A stretch of 64,000 bases of DNA from contig CAYFVM010000007.1 of the NCBI GenBank assembly GCA_964346725.1, positions 1 to 64,000 of the forward strand, written 5' to 3'. Origin of the DNA: UBA1715 sp964346725. Lineage in GTDB: Bacteria > Bacteroidota > Bacteroidia > Bacteroidales > UBA1715. Both the position numbers and the translations under genes were made by a program. How positions within the stretch are numbered: position 1 is the first letter of the stretch; the number at the start of each line of letters is the position of its first letter. The notes under the pieces are model-generated. The model worked only from the letters and a program-made list of their open reading frames with translations, was not told the DNA's origin and ran no database searches. Below, in pieces: positions 1 to 7,315 of the stretch.

Positions 1-184
1 TGCTTTTTCCTAATGATAAAATCCAGTCATAAATGGATTTTGCCCTCACCGATGTAATTGACTGATTTGGAAAACCTTCTTTTGCAACTTTTAGTATTGA
101 TTGCCCTAATCTGTCAATTTCATTAACAGATGTATTGTATTTTAATTTATTACCAAACTGTGTAGCGATTAATTGTATATTCAT
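1..184 (-). CDS. Hypothetical protein, N-terminal part only (runs off the window)
   Basis: An open minus-strand frame begins with ATG at 184 and is open for 61 codons to the window edge. The peptide starts MNIQLIATQFGNKLKY and continues with a mixed polar/hydrophobic, probably soluble helical sequence ending near IYDWILSLGK. I do not recognise a family. There is no signal peptide or membrane segment in the visible part. About 40 bases upstream of its start lies a perfect 12-base inverted repeat and further copies of the same 9-base word, which could be its operator. It neighbours a recombinase remnant, so it may belong to an accessory segment. Coding nature is inferred from the clean frame only. 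Confidence 0.5.
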   Translation of the reverse strand, partial: MNIQLIATQFGNKLKYNTSVNEIDRLGQSILKVAKEGFPNQSITSVRAKSIYDWILSLGKS

Positions 185-224
185 AGTTTTTGTATCGGTT
201 TTTCATCATGTGGCATAACTAGTT

Positions 225-278
225 TATATGTATGACTTTGTCATACATATACATCCAAAATTGGTGGTGTATGTATGA
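225..278. repeat. Inverted-repeat operator-like cluster (three copies of a 9-base word)
   Basis: Positions 225-236 (TATATGTATGAC) and 240-251 (GTCATACATATA) form a perfect 12-base inverted repeat around the spacer TTT. The core word TATGTATGA occurs at 227-235 and 270-278, and as its reverse complement TCATACATA at 241-249. The arms are AT-rich and no T-run follows, so a terminator is less likely than a protein-binding site. It lies just upstream of the minus-strand gene starting at 184, which suggests an operator for that gene. A recombinase-binding site is the alternative, because a tyrosine recombinase remnant follows at 412-633. Confidence 0.5.
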
Positions 279-411
279 TACTTGTTATTGTTTATTTCTT
301 TTTGAAATTCCAATTTTATCTCATTTTTTACAAACATATATTTTTTTTTGATTAATGTAAATTTTAAAATAGTATTTCTCAGCTATTTCTGTGTAAACTT
401 CATTCTATTCA

Positions 412-633
412 TCACAAATCATCAAAGGGTGATTTTATCTTCTGCAAACTTTTATTACTTACATGAGTATATATTTCTGTCGTCTTAGAACTTTTATGCC
501 CCAATAGTTCTTGAATATAGCGCAAATCGGTTCCTTGTTCCAACAGATGCGTGGCAAACGAATGTCGCAAGATATTATGCATTGTTACTCGTTTGGTTAT
601 TCGGGCTTTGTTGCAATTGTTGGTTTGAGCCAT
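412..633 (-). pseudogene. Tyrosine recombinase/integrase, C-terminal remnant
   Basis: The 73-residue frame matches only the C-terminal catalytic end of a XerC/XerD-like or integron-like tyrosine recombinase. Visible are the HxxLR-type box (H19, R23) in [16 protein letters not shown], the second catalytic histidine in [16 protein letters not shown] (H46), and the nucleophilic tyrosine Y55. Full-length members are about 290-400 residues; the core-binding domain and the first catalytic arginine are missing. Upstream on the same strand (634 onward) no reading frame continues the homology, so the gene is 5'-truncated and cannot be active alone. It probably marks the edge of a decayed mobile element. 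Confidence 0.75.
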
Positions 634-1043
634 TAAGATAGTTTTTTTTTAAAAAGGGTATGTTAAAACAGAAATTTTAGATAGAAAAATAACGTTGAAT
701 GCTTCATGTTCCTTTTTTTCTCTTGAAAGTAAAAGAAATCAAAAAGTTCAAGATGGATCTTCTCGCCTAAAAGTTAATTACGTTCCGCTCAAGGAGTTGA
801 AGTGCCGTGTTCACGCAGGTTGAAAGGGGGGAGTAGGAGGACACCAACGCCTTTGGTCGCTGCACTCCATTGATTTTCTTTACGGCTCCACGTCCTGTCA
901 GTAGTCTTGCTACAACGAACCTACACGTTTCTGCAAGGTTCTAAAAACGTCGGGACACGTTTATCTAAAAGAATTTCTGTTTTGTGAATCTCTAAATAAA
1001 CCGTATTTTTGTAAGATAAAACAAATTTCATCTCGCTAAAACA
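634..1043. other. Intergenic region, GC-richer and apparently non-coding
   Basis: No convincing gene is present. Positions about 775-960 are visibly richer in G and C than the flanks, which fits foreign or repeat-derived DNA. On the minus strand part of it (about 775-715) reads as an open stretch that includes HLELFDFFYFQEKK, a peptide pattern I recall from spurious predictions in many Bacteroidota intergenic regions. It may therefore be a dispersed non-coding repeat; this is from memory and not verified. The right end carries the promoter of the acylation cassette. Confidence 0.35.
981..1011 (+). promoter_or_regulatory. Bacteroidota-type promoter of the SGNH/MBOAT cassette
   Basis: TTTG at 981-984, a 19-base spacer, then TATTTTTG at 1004-1011 match the Bacteroidota sigma-ABfr consensus TTTG-N17-23-TAnnTTTG. 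Transcription would begin near 1018, about 25 bases before the ATG at 1044. The three genes that follow overlap each other, so this is probably the promoter of the whole cassette. Confidence 0.6.
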
Positions 1044-2561
1044 ATGAAGAATATCCAAATACTCTCTTTCATAGTAGGTGTTTTTTTGTTGTTAGGTTGC
1101 ATTAGCTACTTTTTCCCCGAAGAAGGAATACAATTTACGATACGGTTTCCCTCAATCAAAGAAATTTTTTCTCCACAAAAAGATACCACCAATATTGATA
1201 AAAATTTGCAATCAATAGAGCAGGGGCTTGCTTTTGCAGCTGACATTGCTGAATTTCCCCCAAATTCCGATTCTCTCCTATGTATTGATACGTTGCATTT
1301 TTATCAGCAATTCGATAGCATGAATGTGGCACGTATTTATTTCCCAAATAACAATCAGGAGATAATGGAACGTGTGTTTATTGCGTTTGAAAATATGCAG
1401 CAAAAGGGTGGCTATCTGCATATATTGCATTACGGTGACTCTCAGATAGAGTTGGACCGCATTTCCGGTTATTTCCGCGAGGCGTTGCAAGATAAATTTG
1501 GTGGATATGGTGCCGGTTTGCTTCCGATTATTCCCTTGGTGCAGTCTACACCGGTAGGGCAGGCATATTCAGATAGTTTGTCGCGCTATGTGGCTTCGGG
1601 CACCATGCGTCAGAAGTTGCCACACAATCGCTATGGTGTGTTGGCTCAAATGGCACAACTGGAAGGTGGAGTAACGCTTACGCTCACTGCGCGGAACTGG
1701 AAACAGGTGTATCCACATACCAAAAAGTTTTCAAAAGTTCGTTTGTTTATAGGAAATAATGCGGAAGATTTCCGTGCTGCAATTTCGGCTGAAGGATACG
1801 ATTCACTGCAAATAGTTGAATCTGCTCATTTCGGACTCACTGAACTTTCATGGCAATTGCCATCATATGTAACTAAATGTGCTATACGATTGCAGGGAAA
1901 TGCCGAACTGTATGGCATTTCGCTCGAAAGTGCCAAAGGTGTCACGGTTGACAATATTCCGTTGCGAGGCAGTGCCGGAACGTTTTTTACCGGAATTTCA
2001 TCATCGTTATTACAATCATCTATGAAGGCACTCAACGTGTCTATGATTATTCTTGAATACGGAGGAAATGCCGTGCCTGCAATTACTTCAGACAAGGCAG
2101 TTGAAAATTATAAAAAGGATTTTGCACGTCAAATTCGTTATTTGCAAAATTTGCTTCCCGGCGTGTTTATTTTGGTGATAGGTCCTGCCGATATGGCAAC
2201 CAAAATCAATGGTGAACTGCAAACGTGGCCCTACGTAGAAGAAGTGGCGCAAGCAATGAAAGAGGCTGCGTTGGAGAATGGAGCTGCGTTTTGGAATATG
2301 TATGAGGTAATGGGTGGTCGAAATTCCATGATACAATGGGTGTCGCACAAACCGGCATGGGCTGCCAGCGATTATATTCACTTTTTGCCATCTGGCGCAA
2401 AACGTATAGCTGATTTGTTCACCCAGTCGTTTATGCATTATTACGAGTATTACAAATTTAGACAACGAAATTCACGCTGGTTATATGGAGAAGAGGCTCA
2501 ACCTGATAAACAGAATTGGGCTGCTGATTCTTTAGAGGTAGGACAACATGTGGAAGAATAA
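1044..2561 (+). CDS. SGNH/GDSL-type hydrolase-like lipoprotein of an O-acylation cassette
   Basis: 505 residues. The N-terminus is a short hydrophobic segment ending in LLGC with Cys19, which fits a lipoprotein signal, so the protein is probably anchored outside the cytoplasmic membrane; an uncleaved anchor is the alternative. SGNH features are visible: GDSQ at 131-134 with candidate nucleophile Ser133, a GGN block (EYGGNA) in the middle, and DYIH (Asp443, His446) near the C-terminus. The family contains esterases and acetyltransferases acting on polysaccharides or peptidoglycan. It overlaps the next SGNH gene by 14 bases, and an MBOAT acyltransferase follows, as in AlgI/AlgX-like or Dlt/Pat-type export acylation systems. 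The acceptor polymer cannot be told from sequence. Confidence 0.75.
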   Translation: MKNIQILSFIVGVFLLLGCISYFFPEEGIQFTIRFPSIKEIFSPQKDTTNIDKNLQSIEQGLAFAADIAEFPPNSDSLLCIDTLHFYQQFDSMNVARIYFPNNNQEIMERVFIAFENMQQKGGYLHILHYGDSQIELDRISGYFREALQDKFGGYGAGLLPIIPLVQSTPVGQAYSDSLSRYVASGTMRQKLPHNRYGVLAQMAQLEGGVTLTLTARNWKQVYPHTKKFSKVRLFIGNNAEDFRAAISAEGYDSLQIVESAHFGLTELSWQLPSYVTKCAIRLQGNAELYGISLESAKGVTVDNIPLRGSAGTFFTGISSSLLQSSMKALNVSMIILEYGGNAVPAITSDKAVENYKKDFARQIRYLQNLLPGVFILVIGPADMATKINGELQTWPYVEEVAQAMKEAALENGAAFWNMYEVMGGRNSMIQWVSHKPAWAASDYIHFLPSGAKRIADLFTQSFMHYYEYYKFRQRNSRWLYGEEAQPDKQNWAADSLEVGQHVEE

Positions 2562-3798
2562 ACTATTCGTAGTGTGGTTTTTATGCATGGCGCAGGTGGC
2601 ATGGGGGCAACAGCCGAATTATCCCTGTGTGGTTGATTCCATGAATACCATACAAATTCCCCAGGGTACAAGTGAACGCTTGAATTGTTTCTACTCAAAA
2701 TTCTATGAAGTAATTACCTCCAGGAGCGGACAACTTTCGGTTATGCACATTGGAGGCTCGCACATTCAAGCCGATATATTTTCGCACCAAGTTCGTTCGC
2801 ATTTTGATTCATTGTTTCCCGACTCGCATACCAGTCGCGGCATCATTTTTCCGTATGAAACGGCTCGCACCAACAATCCGTGGAACTATACCGTGTCGCA
2901 CAAAGGCACATGGGAGGCTTCGCGCAATGTGAGAGAAGAACGCAGAGCGGAATTGGGCGTTACTGGTATAGCCGTCACTACGGTTGATTCTGTTGCGGAA
3001 ATTACGGTACACCTTAACCACGAGAAAGAACAAGGTCGTTGGAAGTTTACACGTCTTACCTTGCTTGGCACTCCCGAAAGTTCTTTGGTTGAACCTATTT
3101 TGCTTGTAAACGATACCGTGCTCACGGCAAAATATGACTCCGTGCATTCGGTGTATGTGTACACCTTGGAGCACGAAGCCGAGACATTTACCCTCAACAT
3201 TGTGCAACGCGATACGGTGATGCACGCATTTACGGTAAATGGCTTTTTAGTCGAAAATAATAATCCAGGTATAGTGTATCATGCTATAGGCGTGAATGGT
3301 GCATCGGTTCCGTCGTATTTGTCGTGCGAAAACTTTGAGCGCGATTTGGCGCTTCTTCATCCCGATTTGATTGTGTTTGGCATTGGCATAAACGATGCTT
3401 CGATGGATACGTTTACCGACTCGGCATTTATAGCGCAATATGATTCGCTTATAGCAATGATAGAGCGCGTGGTGCCCGATTGTGCATACATTTTTGTAAC
3501 CAATAACGATTCGTACCGAAAAATTAAATCAGGCAGGGCATCATATTACGAAGTGAACCGAAACGGTTTGCGCGTGCAGCGCGATTTCTACGAACTTGCC
3601 ATAAAGCACGATGGCGGTGTGTGGGATATGTTTGCCATAATGGGAGGCTTGCATTCCATGAAACAATGGGAGGCATTCGGTTTGGCTAAAAAAGACAAGG
3701 TGCACTTTACCTACAAAGGCTACAAGTTGCTCGGCAATCTGTTTTTTACCGCATTGATTGAGTCGTACAACAAAACAATGATAGAAAAACAATGGTAG
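2548..3798 (+). CDS. Second SGNH/GDSL-type hydrolase-like protein, exported
   Basis: 416 residues with a signal peptide (hydrophobic residues 5-18, cleavage likely after AWG at 20). SGNH blocks are GGSH at 69-72 (Ser71), GIND at 280-283, and DKVHF with Asp383 and His386. The GDS aspartate is replaced by Gly, as happens in some acetyl-transferring members. It resembles the upstream protein in block order and overall plan, so the pair may have arisen by duplication, but sequence similarity outside the blocks is low by eye. The start overlaps the upstream gene by 14 bases and its end overlaps the MBOAT start by 7 bases, which indicates translational coupling. Likely role: periplasmic partner that accepts or transfers acyl groups delivered by the MBOAT protein. 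Confidence 0.75.
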   Translation: MWKNKLFVVWFLCMAQVAWGQQPNYPCVVDSMNTIQIPQGTSERLNCFYSKFYEVITSRSGQLSVMHIGGSHIQADIFSHQVRSHFDSLFPDSHTSRGIIFPYETARTNNPWNYTVSHKGTWEASRNVREERRAELGVTGIAVTTVDSVAEITVHLNHEKEQGRWKFTRLTLLGTPESSLVEPILLVNDTVLTAKYDSVHSVYVYTLEHEAETFTLNIVQRDTVMHAFTVNGFLVENNNPGIVYHAIGVNGASVPSYLSCENFERDLALLHPDLIVFGIGINDASMDTFTDSAFIAQYDSLIAMIERVVPDCAYIFVTNNDSYRKIKSGRASYYEVNRNGLRVQRDFYELAIKHDGGVWDMFAIMGGLHSMKQWEAFGLAKKDKVHFTYKGYKLLGNLFFTALIESYNKTMIEKQW

Positions 3799-5639
3799 TT
3801 GATTTCTTGAAAAACATATTTTCGTTTGACCCCAACTCGCCGTTGTTGTTTACCCAATTTTATTTCTGGGTGTTTTTCGCCTTCGTGTTTACCGCGTTTT
3901 CGTTGTTCAAGAGCAAAGTATTGTTGCGAAACACGTTCATTTTCTTCGTAAGCGTATTTTTCTATTACAAAACAAGCGGGTGGGCAACGCTCATATTGAT
4001 TTTTGCCACCCTGTTCAACTATTGGGTGGGAATAACCATAGAGCGGAGCGAGAGCGAACGACGTCGGTCGAGGTATCTGTTGCTGGGCTTGGTGTTGAAC
4101 TTGGGCACGCTCTGCTACTTCAAATATTCGTATTTCTTTGCCGACATGGTGTATAACCTTGTTGGGTTGCAAATGCCGGTGGTGAACGTGTTTTCTGAGA
4201 TAGGAAACGTGTTTGCAGGCAAAGAAACGTTTACCATTGATAAAATTATACTCCCCGTAGGTATTTCGTTCTACACGTTTCAGTGCATTAGTTACATAAT
4301 GGACGTGTATCGCGAAAAAGTGAAGGCTGTTCAAAATATTATGAATTTTGGCTTCTACGTCACGTTTTTCCCTCAGTTGGTGGCGGGCCCTATTATTCGT
4401 GCAAGCGAATTTATTCCGCAGATATACAGAGAATATACAATCTCGCGTCGCCAGTTTGGTATAGCCGTGTTTTGGATATTAAACGGTTTAGCCAAGAAGA
4501 TAATTTTGAGCGATTATTTGGCGGTGAATTTTGTTGATCGCGTGTTCGACAATCCCTTGCTCTACACCGGGTTTGAAAATCTTGTTGCATTGTTTGGCTA
4601 CTCACTGCAAGTATATGCCGATTTTTCGGGCTATACCGATATAGCCATAGGCGTGGCAATGATTATGGGCTTTTATTTGCCGCGAAACTTCGATTCACCC
4701 TACAAGGCAACCAATCCCGGTGAGTTTTGGAAACGCTGGCACATTTCCCTTTCCAAATGGTTGCAAGACTATTTATACATACCACTTGGCGGAAATCGCA
4801 CCGCATCGGTGGGGACGTATGCTTGCATATTGACCATTGCGCTCATCGGCATCATTTTGTCGGGCAGTATATGGGTGGCAATTATTCTCATTGCATTCGC
4901 TTTGATAGTAACGTTTTGTTGCCATCATTCACCCGAAAAGAAGAAATCGCTTACCTCAAATATGAACCGAATGAACACCATGTTGTTGGGCGGTTTATGG
5001 CATGGCGCAAGTTGGAACTTTATGATATGGGGCGGACTCAACGGCATAGGGTTGGTGGTGTACCGTTTCTGGAAAGATTTTGGACATCCTATGCGCTTGT
5101 TTATTATTTCTCTTGTCACCGCTACGTGTTTTGCAATGCGCTTGTATTTTCCTGCCCCCATTTGGAACATAGCCTTGGCGTGGTCGGGAGCTATTTGGGT
5201 AGGTACATTTTTACGTTGTTTATACAACATAATTGGATTCAAAAACCCGTTGCCTGCACTTGAGCGAGCGTGGGCGGTATTGCAAACGTTTGTGTTCATT
5301 ACCTGGACGCGATTGTTTTTCCGTGCAGGTTCCAATCTCGACCCAGCCGAAGCCAATGACGTGGCATGGAGTACGGCCAAAAATATGGTACAACAAATTG
5401 GCTCATCGTGGGATTTGGCACAAGTGCCCGAAATTGCCCTCAGTTATGCCAATATACTGTTGCTTTTTGTTGCAGGAATGATAATTCACTGGCTACCCGA
5501 AAACTTTAAACGCCGTTATCGGTTGTTCTTCTCGCGAATGCCTTTGCCTCTCATGGCAGTGTGCGTGGCGTGCATTGTGTTTGTCATCTACCAATTCATT
5601 ACCGCCGATTTGCAGAAGTTTATTTATTTCCAGTTCTAA
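3792..5639 (+). CDS. MBOAT-family membrane O-acyltransferase (AlgI/DltB-like)
   Basis: 615 residues with many hydrophobic membrane segments. Family signatures are clear: PVGISFYTFQ near 155-164, DFSGYTDIAIG near 277-287, NPGEFWKRWHISLSKWL near 308-323 with conserved His317, and LWHGASWNF near 402-410 with the proposed catalytic His404. MBOAT proteins of this branch move acyl (usually acetyl) groups from a cytoplasmic donor across the membrane onto an extracytoplasmic acceptor. It is longer than typical AlgI (about 470-520 residues); extra hydrophobic segments sit at 345-375 and in the C-terminal 150 residues. It is last in an overlapping three-gene cassette with two SGNH proteins. The family is near certain; substrate and polymer are unknown. 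Confidence 0.88.
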   Translation: MVVDFLKNIFSFDPNSPLLFTQFYFWVFFAFVFTAFSLFKSKVLLRNTFIFFVSVFFYYKTSGWATLILIFATLFNYWVGITIERSESERRRSRYLLLGLVLNLGTLCYFKYSYFFADMVYNLVGLQMPVVNVFSEIGNVFAGKETFTIDKIILPVGISFYTFQCISYIMDVYREKVKAVQNIMNFGFYVTFFPQLVAGPIIRASEFIPQIYREYTISRRQFGIAVFWILNGLAKKIILSDYLAVNFVDRVFDNPLLYTGFENLVALFGYSLQVYADFSGYTDIAIGVAMIMGFYLPRNFDSPYKATNPGEFWKRWHISLSKWLQDYLYIPLGGNRTASVGTYACILTIALIGIILSGSIWVAIILIAFALIVTFCCHHSPEKKKSLTSNMNRMNTMLLGGLWHGASWNFMIWGGLNGIGLVVYRFWKDFGHPMRLFIISLVTATCFAMRLYFPAPIWNIALAWSGAIWVGTFLRCLYNIIGFKNPLPALERAWAVLQTFVFITWTRLFFRAGSNLDPAEANDVAWSTAKNMVQQIGSSWDLAQVPEIALSYANILLLFVAGMIIHWLPENFKRRYRLFFSRMPLPLMAVCVACIVFVIYQFITADLQKFIYFQF

Positions 5640-5659
5640 GGAAATAGATTCCTCTCCAA

Positions 5660-5696
5660 GTGGTCGTCATTCCGAGCGGAGCGAGGAATCTCACGT
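5660..5696. repeat. Copy of a recurrent intergenic repeat
   Basis: The stretch containing CGTCATTCCGAGCGGAGCG followed by AGGAATCTCACG is a pattern I recall from many Bacteroidota intergenic regions, where it is often mistranslated as RHSERSEESHV. Here it lies just after the MBOAT stop codon and before a decayed gene. A more degenerate copy in reverse orientation seems to lie at about 25340-25383. Its function is unknown. The identification rests on memory of the pattern. Confidence 0.45.
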
Positions 5697-5700
5697 TTAG

Positions 5701-6111
5701 AACTCCACATGTATAAAACAACCTTCGGGAGTCGAACCAAGAAAGCTATGGTATAAACTCGCAACAGTATCTTTTGCTAATACCGAAGTAACAAAAGGCG
5801 CACGTTTGTGCCTTACTGTCGTGTCTATCAATACAAATCCATACGTTGCTGACAACGTTCATCCTATGAGTCATGCTAAACTTGATATAGAAGTCTCTAC
5901 GTTCAGTTAGCATTCAGGGTTATCGGTTGCTGCGTCAATACACGATACGAAAACATTTACGCTCAATGATTTTCTTGTTGCAACACATGCTGACGGTCTA
6001 ATGGCTACAATATATGCGAGAATTCCTTATAGCGAACAACATCTATTTATAATGATGATTACAAACCTAACGATAGGGATTGTGATTATCATGTATATAG
6101 TATTTCGGTAA
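5701..6111 (+). pseudogene. Decayed coding sequence interrupted by an in-frame TAG
   Basis: Between the stop at 5698-5700 and TAA at 6109-6111 one frame is open except for a single TAG at 5908-5910. Before it the frame encodes a plausible soluble segment (KLWYKLATVSFANTEVTKG, then VVSINTNPYVADNV). After it come VAASIHDTKTFTLNDFLVA and a hydrophobic C-terminal helix with TIGIVIIMYIVFR. No start codon is near the beginning, so the 5' end is missing too. I do not recognise the family; an extracytoplasmic domain followed by a membrane anchor fits. One chance stop in 137 codons is unusually few for this base composition, which is why I call it a gene relic rather than random sequence. Confidence 0.4.
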
Positions 6112-6130
6112 TAAGTTTAAGGAAAATGAA

Positions 6131-6185
6131 AAAGTGATGACTGATTTATGGTTGCTAAGCACTCCAGTTCGTCAATCATCACTTT
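6131..6185. terminator. Hairpin, possible terminator or attenuator
   Basis: AAAGTGATGACTGA (6131-6144) pairs with TCAATCATCACTTT (6172-6185) with one mismatch around a 27-base loop. A short T-rich tract follows. It lies after the relic at 5701-6111 and before the decayed gene at 6232, where a terminator would be expected; the long loop makes this uncertain. Confidence 0.35.
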
Positions 6186-6231
6186 GTTTATGCAAATAAA
6201 CAAATTATAATATAAAAGTCAAGAACGAATT

Positions 6232-6556
6232 ATGAAAAATTACGCAAGCACAAGCGACGAAAAAGATTTACAAACGCTTACATCTATAAAAAATAATGTG
6301 GCATTTAGTGCTTTAATCGCATTAAAACAAAAAATAATAGATTTATTAAGTGGCGTATCGGATCAAGCAAAATTATTATAGTAGAAAAAAAATGACTGCA
6401 CAAAAACAGGGAAAACAATAGATATAAATTTTCAGGGACAAGTTCTGGAGCAGAGGGCGAAAGTATTGAACTAAACGACAAATATATTTATGTGAAAATG
6501 GAACTGTTACTCGTGCCAAAAAATATTTTTTTTTTGTAAAAGTAAAAAATTATTGA
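6232..6556 (+). pseudogene. Decayed small gene: two in-frame TAG codons and two frame changes
   Basis: ATG at 6232 opens a 49-codon frame (MKNYASTSDEKDLQTLTSIK...) ended by a double TAG at 6379-6384. The same frame then continues as KNDCTKTGKTIDINFQGQ. The coding-like sequence next appears one frame over as SGAEGESIELNDKYIY, and again one frame over as ENGTVTRAKKYFFFVKVKNY, ending at TGA 6554-6556, one base before the next ATG at 6558. Read together these pieces resemble one ancestral protein of about 105 residues. The last frame change lies close to AT-rich homopolymers. The family is not recognised. The 49-residue piece 6232-6381 could still be expressed. Confidence 0.45.
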
Positions 6557-6557
6557 T

Positions 6558-6953
6558 ATGGATTTTACTCCTTATAAAATAAGTAAATTCAACGGTTATG
6601 CAATTGCAGACGATATTACATTTTTATCTATTGTAATTTTGTTTATTGCTATAAAAAAACAATTGCAATATTTGTTTATTGTTTCATTAGTTGTTTTGGT
6701 TTTTGCTATTTTATTGGTTTTATATCAATCCATTTGTGGTTATTCTGTTGTTAAAAACGAATCCGATTCGGAATTAAAGAACTTGCCAGATTCCGATGAA
6801 GAAAAATGTTATAACGTAAAAGATTACGCAAAAAGTTTAGATGAATTCGCAATTACAAAGACAAAAGATGTTTATAAAATTGGCGATGGGGACATGCAAA
6901 GGTCAATAAAGATTATAGCGTTTCTATGCAAACAATATTTTTGGGTCGTTTAG
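6558..6953 (+). CDS. Hypothetical membrane protein, probably frameshifted
   Basis: 131 residues: a polar N-terminus, two membrane segments at about 20-34 and 37-60, then a charged C-terminal part. No family is recognised. Near codon 112, at a GGGG run (about 6887-6890), the coding signal seems to leave this frame. The frame two bases over continues with HAKVNKDYSVSMQTIFLGRL and then VKIELTKFNNDCNRWGQLF, ending at TAG 7034-7036. If the frame is restored the protein would be about 158 residues. Either a single-base error or a real mutation explains this. Like the upstream relics, it belongs to a degenerating accessory segment. Confidence 0.5.
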   Translation: MDFTPYKISKFNGYAIADDITFLSIVILFIAIKKQLQYLFIVSLVVLVFAILLVLYQSICGYSVVKNESDSELKNLPDSDEEKCYNVKDYAKSLDEFAITKTKDVYKIGDGDMQRSIKIIAFLCKQYFWVV

Positions 6954-7104
6954 CAAATATGGTTAAAGGAAGCGTAAAAATTGAATTAACAAAATTCAAT
7001 AACGATTGCAATCGTTGGGGACAACTTTTTAATTAGTTTTTGGAAAAGTTTACTAAAATAAAAACGTAAATACTTGATTTTTAGGCGTTTATATTTTTGC
7101 TTCG

Positions 7105-7179
7105 TGACTCCGGAGGGATTCGAACCCCCAATCTTCTGATCCGTAGTCAGAGGCATTAATCCAATTGTGCTACGGAGCC
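7105..7179 (-). tRNA. tRNA-Arg (anticodon ACG)
   Basis: The minus strand folds into a standard cloverleaf: acceptor GGCTCCG pairs with CGGAGTC (one G-U), anticodon stem TCTGA/TCAGA encloses the loop CTACGGA with anticodon ACG, and the T arm GGGGG-TTCGAAT-CCCTC is perfect. The discriminator is A and no CCA is encoded. The ACG anticodon is expected to be edited to ICG by TadA and to read CGU, CGC and CGA. It sits between the decayed accessory stretch and the cyclase gene, a typical boundary for inserted DNA. Confidence 0.93.
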
Positions 7180-7256
7180 TTTTAAAATATGGTGCAAATA
7201 TAGACATTTTTTTTACGTGCAAGCATTTCTGCTAATTTTTTTACAGACAATTTTTG

Positions 7257-7286
7257 TTGTGTTTTTGTGAGAATATTATACCTTTA
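7257..7286 (+). promoter_or_regulatory. Bacteroidota-type promoter of the cyclase gene
   Basis: TTG at 7257-7259, a 19-base spacer and TACCTTTA at 7279-7286 differ from the consensus TAnnTTTG in the last base only. The predicted start of transcription lies about 20-25 bases before ATG 7316. Confidence 0.45.
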
Positions 7287-7315
7287 CTACATAATAGGAT
7301 TTACGTTTTCGTAAA

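Noticed and set aside
3720..4334. A 204-codon minus-strand open frame under the MBOAT gene
   Set aside because: It is antisense to the conserved MBOAT region, has no promoter box, and its His/Tyr-rich product is the expected shadow of membrane-protein codons.
5698..6384. Recoding of TAG as an amino acid in the 5700-6400 region, since the in-frame stops are all TAG
   Set aside because: TAG is used as an ordinary stop in neighbouring genes, no suppressor tRNA is seen, and frame changes are also needed, so gene decay is the simpler explanation.
1..7300. An intact prophage or integrative element
   Set aside because: The only recombinase is truncated, no structural, lysis or conjugation genes are present, and no flanking direct repeats were seen.
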